Shown here: positions 1 through 5,095 of the stretch, piece after piece
Layout: the number at the start of each line of letters is the position of its first letter
How positions within the stretch are numbered: position 1 is the first letter of the stretch
Source of the DNA: Parcubacteria group bacterium
Lineage (GTDB): Bacteria; Patescibacteriota; Minisyncoccia; UBA6257; JACRHW01
DNA: 8,763 nucleotides
NCBI GenBank assembly: GCA_016211955.1
Contig: JACRHX010000026.1
Coordinates: forward strand, 1-8,763
Direction: 5' to 3'
Notes under the pieces: model-generated
What the model was told of the DNA's origin: nothing
Databases searched by the model: none
Seen by the model: only the letters and a program-made list of their open reading frames with translations
Translations under genes and position numbers: made by a program

Positions 1-51
1 ATATGTCATAAAGATGCGATTTCTGTCTGGACTTCCCATTTCTTCTTGTGC

Positions 52-87
52 ATCTCCTTTTACTCACGATCGTGAGTAAAAGGAGAT
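52..87. repeat. 36-bp perfect palindrome, copy 1 (downstream of PaaX/Cas2-like gene)
   Basis: Every base from 52 to 87 pairs symmetrically around the central CGATCG (67-72), giving an 18-bp arm on each side with no mismatch. The 32-bp core (54-85) recurs at 706-737 with one substitution. It lies 18 bp beyond the stop codon of the minus-strand PaaX-like gene. No U-tract follows it on the minus strand, so it is not a standard intrinsic terminator. Each arm ends in AGGAG or its complement. Possible roles are an operator, a recombination or transposition end, or a hairpin in the transcript; the sequence alone does not decide. Confidence 0.9.
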
Positions 88-105
88 AAGGGTATTTTTG
101 TTTTT

Positions 106-684
106 CTATTGTATTTTTTTAATAGTTCCTTGCTTGGTGATAGCAAGTATTTCCACGTAGTCGAATATGTGATAGGTACCAAGATCGTTGATGAATTGTT
201 CTGGTATTTGTTTTTTGCCAATCCATACACTTTTTTGGAGAAGAGTGAATCCAAGTTGAGTAAGTCGTGCGCGTAACCAATCTCTTTTGCCTCGTTCTCG
301 TTCTGGAACATCAAAGACAATAATTTTAAATTCTTCTGAAGGAAGCGATAGGTATTGTGTATTAGGAGGTGTTTTTATCATTTCCTTTTTGAATAGATTT
401 AGTCGTTTCTTTCCTTTTGTCGTCATTTGCCATGTTTTATGACCCGCATTCTTTTCAATAAGCCCATCTTTTTTAAGTGCGTGCATACGATTGTAAAAGT
501 TTTGACGGATGCGTGTTTCTATTTCTTTTTGGTTTCGTATTATACTTTTTGCGTAAAGAGCTTTATTGAATCTTCGAGTGGATGAGTTGCGTCCAGAGGT
601 AATAAATAGTTCTAATAAATCTATTGAACCAACGACTCCTTCGGCGATAAATTCTAGAATTTGTTTTGTGATTTCACCGCGCAT
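106..684 (-). CDS. PaaX-type regulator: winged-helix domain fused to a Cas2-like domain
   Basis: A 192-residue protein. The N-terminal half is helical, with a winged-helix pattern at about residues 55-95 (RIRQNFYNRMHALKKDGLIE, then a wing rich in Lys, Thr and Gly). Residues 118-185 match the Cas2 ferredoxin-like fold: a first strand FKIIVFDVPE with Asp125 at the position of the Cas2 metal-binding Asp, a basic helix (RGKRDWLRARL), and KSVWIG in place of the Cas2 QxSVF strand. PaaX repressors of phenylacetate degradation combine a winged helix, a central Cas2-like domain and a C-terminal domain over about 300 residues. This protein lacks the last part. No cas1, effector gene or CRISPR array is present, so a CRISPR adaptation role is unlikely. 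Autoregulation through the flanking palindromes is inferred from position. The start is the first in-frame ATG; no Shine-Dalgarno is well placed, the nearest AGGAG being about 21 nt upstream inside the palindrome. The stop is TAG. Confidence 0.85.
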   Translation of the reverse strand: MRGEITKQILEFIAEGVVGSIDLLELFITSGRNSSTRRFNKALYAKSIIRNQKEIETRIRQNFYNRMHALKKDGLIEKNAGHKTWQMTTKGKKRLNLFKKEMIKTPPNTQYLSLPSEEFKIIVFDVPERERGKRDWLRARLTQLGFTLLQKSVWIGKKQIPEQFINDLGTYHIFDYVEILAITKQGTIKKIQ

Positions 685-705
685 AGTTTTTTAGTTATCA
701 CAATA

Positions 706-737
706 CTCCTTTTACTCTCGATCGTGAGTAAAAGGAG
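706..737. repeat. 32-bp near-perfect palindrome, copy 2 (candidate operator)
   Basis: The arms pair around CGATCG (719-724) with a single mismatch, T718 against T725. Apart from that base it is identical to the 54-85 core of copy 1. It lies between the likely minus-strand promoter at 752-780 and the PaaX-like start at 684, so it would occupy the first 40 or so transcribed bases. This suits a roadblock operator for an autoregulated repressor. It could also be one end of a small mobile or exchangeable cassette covering 52-737. Confidence 0.85.
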
Positions 738-751
738 GTGTGGATGTTTAT

Positions 752-780
752 AAGATATCATGGGTATTTTTTGAGTGCAA
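752..780 (-). promoter_or_regulatory. Likely sigma70-type promoter of the PaaX/Cas2-like gene
   Basis: Read on the minus strand, TTGCAC (780-775) and TATCTT (757-752) are separated by 17 bp. This predicts transcription starting near 745, a few bases before palindrome copy 2. The boxes fit the bacterial consensus moderately well; no experimental support. Confidence 0.45.
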
Positions 781-871
781 TATGTATGTGGCCTTATGCA
801 TATATGCCAACATATGGGTAGTTTTATGTGTGTATGTGTTTTGTGTGTGCAGTGATCTTATCTAAAAAAAT

Positions 872-900
872 TTGCGTCGTGATGGGAGAGGGTTTAGAAT
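872..900 (+). promoter_or_regulatory. Possible promoter of the 924-3530 gene cluster
   Basis: TTGCGT (872-877) and TAGAAT (895-900) are separated by 17 bp, with a start predicted near 907, giving a 5' leader of about 17 nt before the ATG at 924. The region is AT- and TG-rich, so chance matches are likely. If transcription starts further upstream, the same stretch would instead hold AGAGGG (887-892) ahead of a short ORF at 901-927. Confidence 0.3.
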
Positions 901-923
901 ATGACTATATTATATTGTTTTTT

Positions 924-2198
924 ATGAAATTTGGTTTTCCTTTTTTTGCGAAACAACCAGAACCGCCAAAAAGAACTCCTCAGGAAGAGGGGGAGGCGAA
1001 GCGTCGAAGAGAGGCAGAGTTTAAAAAAGAAATGGGCGCCGCTCTTCATCAGGCAAATCTAAACGTTGGGGATCCAGCACGGCGCGCAGAGGCACGCAAG
1101 GAGGGGGAGAAGGAATCGGGCGAGGCACCACACACACTTTTCGAGTCCTTAGAGCCTGAGGAGCAAAAAGATGTAATGAGGAAGGCTCATGAGGAGGAGT
1201 GGGATTATCTTCTCGAAATGTATCTTACCCCCGAGCAACATGGGGAATATGAGGAGGGAGGACTAACATTGAAGCAGGCAAAAGAGTTGGTGTATCAGGC
1301 GCGTGAGGAGGGAAAAAGAAAGCCTGAGTTTTATGATCTTTATCTCTCTCAGGATGAGTTGCGTGAATATCGAAGGGCCTCGACGTCAGAAGAGCGCAAG
1401 ACAGAGCTTTATGATGTGGTAATAGAACGACGCGCAGCGGCGCTTGCTATGGAGGTGAAAAATACAGAGGATGGGGCTGATAAAACAAGGCGAGAGAATG
1501 CATTATTCGATGTGTTGGAGGAGCGAGCGTTTCAGGCGGTTGCGCTTGCTGACGAGGCAAAGAAGGTGAGTGCGATGAAGAGTATTTTGGGTGGCATTGG
1601 TGCGCTTAGAGACGAACATGCGGGTGACCTCCTTGAGACACTTTTGCACGACAACGCTTTTCGGGTTCTTATTACGAAGGACAAAGATGTGTTTCAGAAG
1701 GTTGCTGTTGTGTTTGAGCGTATTCCCGGTGAGTATGCCACAGAATTGTTACAGACCCTTGCTGATGGGGAGGGTATTAAGGACAAAGACACGAGAGATG
1801 CCCTAGCTGCCCTTCCTCTGCGGTTCAAGGAGCATATTAAAGAGCTTGGAGAAGCGGAGATTGCTCGTCTTCAACAGGAGATCGAAAGAGGTGTGGTTAA
1901 CGGCGCTGAGCTTCGCGATATTGAATACAAAGCAAAACGCCGCGCACAGCTTGTCGATAAGTTTGCGCTTACAGAGAAAAATCGTAACGCAAGTCTTAAG
2001 TGGGAGAAGTTTGGTGATACTTTTCTCGGTGGTATGGGAAAGGTGGGTATGAGGGGGTTGAAGGCTTTGGGGTGGGGTGTGTTGGGCGTAGGCGCGCTTG
2101 CTATTATTGCCGTCCTTGGCCCTATTGCACTTGCGCTCTTTGCTGCAAAGTACATCGTTGAGGGGGGGTTAAAGAGCGCGGGAAAAGGAAAACACTAA
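924..2198 (+). CDS. Highly charged protein of unknown function with a C-terminal membrane anchor
   Basis: 424 residues from the chosen ATG. I do not recognise the family. Residues 1-10 are hydrophobic and aromatic (MKFGFPFFAK). Residues 11-70 are proline-, glutamate- and lysine/arginine-rich and probably disordered or coiled. The middle (about 70-370) is a long series of charged amphipathic helices without cysteine. Residues 382-412 form one Gly/Ala-rich hydrophobic segment (starting LGWGVLGVGALAIIAVLG) followed by a short basic tail, as in tail-anchored proteins. The reading frame stays open upstream to an ATG at 828, but that extension is Cys- and Val-rich, unlike the rest, and encoded by TG-repeat DNA, so I prefer 924; 882 is a further candidate. 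It leads a tight cluster with the next two genes, six bases before the second. GC is visibly higher than in the PaaX-like gene. A scaffold role at the membrane is only a guess. Confidence 0.75.
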   Translation: MKFGFPFFAKQPEPPKRTPQEEGEAKRRREAEFKKEMGAALHQANLNVGDPARRAEARKEGEKESGEAPHTLFESLEPEEQKDVMRKAHEEEWDYLLEMYLTPEQHGEYEEGGLTLKQAKELVYQAREEGKRKPEFYDLYLSQDELREYRRASTSEERKTELYDVVIERRAAALAMEVKNTEDGADKTRRENALFDVLEERAFQAVALADEAKKVSAMKSILGGIGALRDEHAGDLLETLLHDNAFRVLITKDKDVFQKVAVVFERIPGEYATELLQTLADGEGIKDKDTRDALAALPLRFKEHIKELGEAEIARLQQEIERGVVNGAELRDIEYKAKRRAQLVDKFALTEKNRNASLKWEKFGDTFLGGMGKVGMRGLKALGWGVLGVGALAIIAVLGPIALALFAAKYIVEGGLKSAGKGKH

Positions 2199-2204
2199 AC
2201 ATAC

Positions 2205-2504
2205 ATGAGCTGGGATTTTCTTACTTTTGTACCGAATGAGATTTTAGATCAGTTTAGCAATAAAATGCTACACATTCTTTTAAATCGTTCTTTCGCAAGA
2301 TTATACGAGATATTACCTCCTGATGATCAGAAACTATTTGACGAGTTTCTTAAACTTGATGAAGTAAACGAAGAGGAGCTTTTACGACGCACTGCATTTT
2401 TAGAGCAGCACGGTGTGGTATTTAAGAAAGTACTTCTTGAAGAGGCGCATGCGATCGAAGAAGAGTTTGCTGATTTTGTTGAAAAACAAGAGAGTAAAGA
2501 ATAA
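2205..2504 (+). CDS. Small acidic helical protein of unknown function
   Basis: 99 residues, predicted all-helical and acidic, with no cysteine and no signal peptide. The N-terminal half is amphipathic (NEILDQFSNKMLHILLNRSF at 11-30) and the rest is rich in Glu, Asp and Leu (for example DEVNEEELLRR at 52-62). No known family is recognised. The start lies six bases after the upstream stop and the stop is 15 bases before the next ATG, so it is almost certainly co-transcribed with both membrane proteins. No Shine-Dalgarno is visible, suggesting translational coupling. It could be a cytoplasmic partner of one of its neighbours; this is inferred from gene order only. Confidence 0.75.
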   Translation: MSWDFLTFVPNEILDQFSNKMLHILLNRSFARLYEILPPDDQKLFDEFLKLDEVNEEELLRRTAFLEQHGVVFKKVLLEEAHAIEEEFADFVEKQESKE

Positions 2505-2519
2505 TTTTTTATAAAACAT

Positions 2520-3530
2520 ATGCTTTCTCAAATTGCATTGTTTTTTAAAGATATTGTTTCGCGCTGGGACACTCCAAGATCGCGAAGGATTGCCACCTAT
2601 GCAACTATGGTTTTTATCGTGGTTGCGGTATTGTATTCTTTTTATACTGTTGGGACACGCCTTAAAGATGTTACTGAACGAACCGAGGTCTTGGGAGACA
2701 AGACGTCTCGTTCTTCGACAGAGGAAGATAAACCTGTCTCTTCGGATGTATCGCAAAAGGATGCACTTCTAAAGATTCCAAAAAAGACGGTGGGCTCTGG
2801 TGATGCGTTTAGAGTGACACAAAAATCTACGGGTGCCTGTAGCGGGTTAATTCCAGAAGGTTGGATCGCTTTTTCTTCTCCGCGTTCTGATGCGGCTGAT
2901 TTTGTAAGTGGTGATAAAACCATGTATGCAGGATATGCTGCGCTTGGGGTAAACCCAGCATTGCAAGTGTACGATGCAGAGCTCTACAGCGCGACACCGG
3001 AGGTATCTATAAAAAGACTCGGGGATGCCATTATAAGCGGTACATTTGGAGACGGGAGCAGACTTTCTTATACAGATGAATTTAATCAAAAGGTTGGAGA
3101 CTACACATTGCGTTCTCTCGAATCGCAGGGAAGCAAAGGGGTTGTATTGTATCGTGTATTTCCTGGCGATGGAATAAATTACTCATATGCGGAGGTGGCG
3201 CGTTTCGCTCTTGCAAAGAAGCAGGTGTGGAACACGAAAGGCGAGCTTATTGCGCGCGTTGCCGCATCGCTTAATTGTAGTGTGCAGTTTTCACCAAGTG
3301 ATCAGGCTGTGGTTGGTGGGGGCTCGAGCGATACATCCACAAAAGATGAAAATGGCGATGAGTATGGATATAATCCACAACTAGGAACGGAATATGTACA
3401 TGATGAGAATGGTACTAACTATCTCGTGAGTCCAGGGACTAGCTGGTCTGAGACGGGACCCTCGGGTCCTGGGTATTACAAATCAACCAACACAGGATGG
3501 GAATTTCTTAAACCAGGTCGATTCAATTAG
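2520..3530 (+). CDS. Bitopic membrane protein with a large external domain, unknown function
   Basis: 336 residues. A basic N-terminus (SRWDTPRSRR, 14-23) precedes one transmembrane helix at about 25-45 (TYATMVFIVVAVLYSFY), an N-in signal-anchor pattern. A Ser/Thr/Asp/Glu linker (50-95) leads to a globular domain at about 98-262, bounded by its two cysteines, Cys107 (GACSGLIPEGW) and Cys253 (LNCSVQF). These could form a disulfide outside the cell. The tail (265-336) is low in complexity and rich in Gly, Ser, Asp, Asn, Tyr and Trp, resembling a surface-exposed region. I do not recognise the family. It ends the three-gene cluster, and structured element A begins six bases after its stop. Envelope or cell-surface placement is well supported by topology; the molecular role is unknown. 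Confidence 0.8.
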   Translation: MLSQIALFFKDIVSRWDTPRSRRIATYATMVFIVVAVLYSFYTVGTRLKDVTERTEVLGDKTSRSSTEEDKPVSSDVSQKDALLKIPKKTVGSGDAFRVTQKSTGACSGLIPEGWIAFSSPRSDAADFVSGDKTMYAGYAALGVNPALQVYDAELYSATPEVSIKRLGDAIISGTFGDGSRLSYTDEFNQKVGDYTLRSLESQGSKGVVLYRVFPGDGINYSYAEVARFALAKKQVWNTKGELIARVAASLNCSVQFSPSDQAVVGGGSSDTSTKDENGDEYGYNPQLGTEYVHDENGTNYLVSPGTSWSETGPSGPGYYKSTNTGWEFLKPGRFN

Positions 3531-3536
3531 GAATCT

Positions 3537-3700
3537 GAAATCAAAAAGATACATTTCTCACACGCAAGAATGCCCAGCGGCATTCTTGCTCTATCTTCGG
3601 CGCTTCGTTGTCAATCCAATTCTCTCCCTACGGGAGATCAGGATTGACAACACCCAGCTTCGCGCCTTCGATATGGTTCGAAATGTATCTTTTTGATTTC
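3537..3700. repeat. Structured intergenic element, copy A (five-helix fold)
   Basis: 164 bp closed by a perfect 21-bp inverted repeat (P1: 3537-3557 with 3680-3700). Inside are: the unpaired motif TCACAC (3558-3563); P2, an 11-bp hairpin with a CAGC loop (3564-3574 with 3579-3589); P3, GGCGC with GCGCC (3599-3603 with 3662-3666), extended past a TTC/TTC internal loop by TATC with GATA (3592-3595 with 3670-3673); P4, 11 bp (3607-3617 with 3641-3651); and P5, TCTCCC with GGGAGA (3623-3628 with 3632-3637). The motif TGGTTC precedes the closing strand. Copy B at 6892-7072 has the same order of helices and loops. It sits just after a stop codon and just before the mnmA promoter. It may be a structured RNA, a 3'-UTR or terminator-like element, or a non-autonomous mobile element. 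Transcribed strand unknown. Confidence 0.85.
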
Positions 3701-3728
3701 TTGCTTTGACATAAAAAATGAGTATAAT
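3701..3728 (+). promoter_or_regulatory. Likely promoter of mnmA
   Basis: A perfect TATAAT lies at 3723-3728. The best-spaced -35 is TTGCTT (3701-3706), 16 bp upstream; a perfect TTGACA at 3706-3711 is only 11 bp away, too close for normal use. Transcription would begin near 3735, immediately before the first CCCGTTAGA motif, giving a leader of about 230 nt. The promoter directly abuts the end of structured element A. Confidence 0.6.
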
Positions 3729-3739
3729 CAAGGACATGA

Positions 3740-3969
3740 ATCCCGTTAGAGGTCGCGATCGCTACTGCATAATGGGATAAAGAGGGTAATGAATAATTAT
3801 TAATTTTAATATAAATAAGTTGGTTTGCGATTTTTTTGATCGCGATCTACCCCGTTAGAAATTGTAAAATTTACAAAATATATTCATTGCTATGTTTTAT
3901 AAAAAGTCGTTGTTATTATTAATAATACGGTATGCCCCAATTTCTAACGGGGTCTACCTCTAACGGGAT
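3740..3969 (+). promoter_or_regulatory. Long inverted-repeat leader of mnmA, three-way junction covering the start codon
   Basis: The nine-base motif CCCGTTAGA occurs forward at 3742-3750 and 3851-3859, and inverted at 3943-3951 and 3959-3967. Three stems follow: P1, 14 bp (3740-3753 with 3956-3969); P2, 8 bp (3753-3760 with 3838-3845); and P3, 16 bp (3849-3864 with 3938-3953). All are perfect Watson-Crick pairs, with position 3753 shared between P1 and P2. P1 contains A3968 and T3969 of the mnmA ATG. Smaller palindromes lie in the loops (3862-3876, 3914-3927). Because the four motifs are identical they can exchange partners, and AGGT at 3750-3753 can join either P1 or P2. A cis-acting switch on mnmA translation is the inferred role; a mobile repeat inserted ahead of mnmA is the main alternative. 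Confidence 0.65.
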
Positions 3970-5020
3970 GAAAAAGAAGGTGTTTGTTGCTATGTCTGGC
4001 GGGGTTGATTCCTCGGTTACCGCTGCGCTTCTTCTGAAGCGTGGTTTTGATGTGGTGGGGGTGTATATGAAATGTTGGTCAGAGAACAATCCTTGCGCGA
4101 TAAGCGACGAGGCGGATGCGCATCGTGTTGCCACGCGACTTAAAATTCCTTTTTATACGTTTGATTTTGAGAAGGAATACGCGAAGAAAGTGGTGGGGTA
4201 CATGGTGAAGGGATATCAAGGTGGGATTACACCTAATCCCGATGTTATGTGTAATCGAGAAATTAAGTTTGGGCTTTTTTTAAAGACCGCATTACGTTGG
4301 GGAGCAGATTATATTGCGACAGGACATTATGTAAAAAAGAACCAAAACTTAAAATCTAAAATACAAAATCTTTGTATTGCAAAAGATTTGAATAAAGACC
4401 AAAGCTATTTTTTGTGGACATTAACACAAGGACAGCTCAAGCATTGTTTGTTTCCTGTAGGTAATTATACAAAGCCAGAAGTGCGAGCGCTTGCAAAAAA
4501 ATTTGGATTATCTACTGCGGCCAAGAAAGATAGTCAGGGAATTTGTTTTCTTGGTCAGGTAAAAGTTGATGATTTTTTGGAGAAGAGATTATCTGATATT
4601 AAGCCAGGCCCGATTTGTAGGTTAGATGGTGTGGTAATCGGTGAGCATAGGGGTGCTGAGCTCTATACCATGGGGCAACGGCATGGGCTTGGAATAGGGG
4701 GCGATGGTCCGTATTTTGTGGTTAAGAAGGATATAAAAAAGAACATTGTTTACGTTGGCAAAGAGGATGACCTGCAGCATTTTAAGAAAGAGCTTGTGGC
4801 TAAAAAAGTGCATTGGATAAGCGGTGTCCCGACTTCTGGGTCAAGGAGGATATTGTGTCGAACGAGGTATCGCCAACCATTGGTCCGTGCTACTATTACG
4901 CCAAGAGGTTCTGGTAGTGTATACGTTGTATTTGATAAGCCTCACCGATCAGTTACCCCAGGACAATCCGTTGTTTTTTACAAAGGAAAGAAAATGTTGG
5001 GGGGTGGAATAATTTGTTAA
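3968..5020 (+). CDS. mnmA: tRNA-specific 2-thiouridylase MnmA
   Basis: 350 residues, close to the usual 350-370. It activates C2 of U34 in the wobble position of tRNA Lys, Glu and Gln by adenylation and transfers sulfur, giving s2U34. The PP-loop SGGVDSS is at 10-16. The catalytic cysteine pair is Cys95 (NPDVMCNREIKFG) and Cys193 (DSQGICFLG), spaced as in the family. The ATGHY motif, the KDQSYFLW stretch and the C-terminal beta domain with YTMGQRHGLG are also present. The frame is open to an ATG at 3932, but the resulting 12-residue extension is encoded by the inverted repeat and lies ahead of the normal MKKKVFVAMSGGVDSS start, so 3968 is preferred. There is no Shine-Dalgarno; the start codon is inside a predicted stem. 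Sulfur donor genes are not in the window. lepA follows after 75 bp. Confidence 0.97.
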   Translation: MKKKVFVAMSGGVDSSVTAALLLKRGFDVVGVYMKCWSENNPCAISDEADAHRVATRLKIPFYTFDFEKEYAKKVVGYMVKGYQGGITPNPDVMCNREIKFGLFLKTALRWGADYIATGHYVKKNQNLKSKIQNLCIAKDLNKDQSYFLWTLTQGQLKHCLFPVGNYTKPEVRALAKKFGLSTAAKKDSQGICFLGQVKVDDFLEKRLSDIKPGPICRLDGVVIGEHRGAELYTMGQRHGLGIGGDGPYFVVKKDIKKNIVYVGKEDDLQHFKKELVAKKVHWISGVPTSGSRRILCRTRYRQPLVRATITPRGSGSVYVVFDKPHRSVTPGQSVVFYKGKKMLGGGIIC

Positions 5021-5024
5021 GTGT

Positions 5025-5095
5025 TTAGTTCTTAGTGCCTAGGGCTTAGTGATAATGAACGCGCGAATTTTTTACTAAGTCCTAAGTCCTAATGT
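5025..5095. repeat. Inverted heptamer array between mnmA and lepA
   Basis: Four heptamers run forward (5025-5052: TTAGTTC, TTAGTGC, CTAGGGC, TTAGTGA) and three run as the complement type (5075-5095: CTAAGTC, CTAAGTC, CTAATGT). Opposed, 5032-5050 and 5074-5092 form a 19-position stem with 15 Watson-Crick pairs, two G-U pairs and two mismatches around a 23-nt loop. The 3' strand ends three bases before the lepA start codon. No Shine-Dalgarno and no U-tract follow. It may modulate lepA translation, or be a dispersed repeat. Confidence 0.75.

Noticed and set aside
1..74. Possible start of a further minus-strand gene running off the left edge (ATG at 39 reading MGSPDRNRIFMTY, or GTG at 74 reading MSKRRCTRRNGKSRQ...).
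   Set aside because: Two frames are open over only 13 to about 25 codons and neither gives a recognisable protein, so a gene cannot be supported. AGGAG of palindrome copy 1 lies 14 bases before the ATG at 39, which keeps it worth checking with flanking sequence.
52..737. Palindrome pair as a CRISPR remnant near a Cas2-like gene.
   Set aside because: Only two copies, 652 bp apart, enclosing a gene rather than spacers, and no cas1 or effector gene.
798..807. GCATATATGC palindrome in the 741-870 intergenic region as an operator.
   Set aside because: Ten bases of AT-rich palindrome in an AT- and TG-rich stretch is expected by chance and is not repeated elsewhere.
828..923. N-terminal extension of the first cluster gene (MCMCFVCAVILSKK...) as a lipoprotein-like signal.
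   Set aside because: It lies in TG-repeat DNA, there is no good start signal, and the cysteine-rich stretch lacks a proper lipobox. The ATG at 924 gives a more natural beginning.
3670..3689. GGTTCGAAA in both structured elements resembles a tRNA T-loop, with GATAT/GTATC as a possible T-stem in copy A.
   Set aside because: Copy B cannot form that stem, there is no acceptor or anticodon arm of the right size, and the conserved P1 and P3 helices use the same bases.
3537..3700. Element A as an ordinary intrinsic terminator.
   Set aside because: A multibranched fold with conserved unpaired motifs and no U-tract directly after the last stem does not fit, although some termination effect is possible.
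3537..3700. Terminal inverted repeats of a DNA transposon.
   Set aside because: The outer repeats of the two copies differ from each other at several paired positions while staying self-complementary. Transposase-recognised ends would be conserved in sequence. No transposase and no clear target-site duplication was seen.
3706..3728. TTGACA (3706-3711) with TATAAT (3723-3728) as a perfect promoter.
   Set aside because: The spacer is only 11 bp; TTGCTT at 3701-3706 with 16 bp is the more workable -35.
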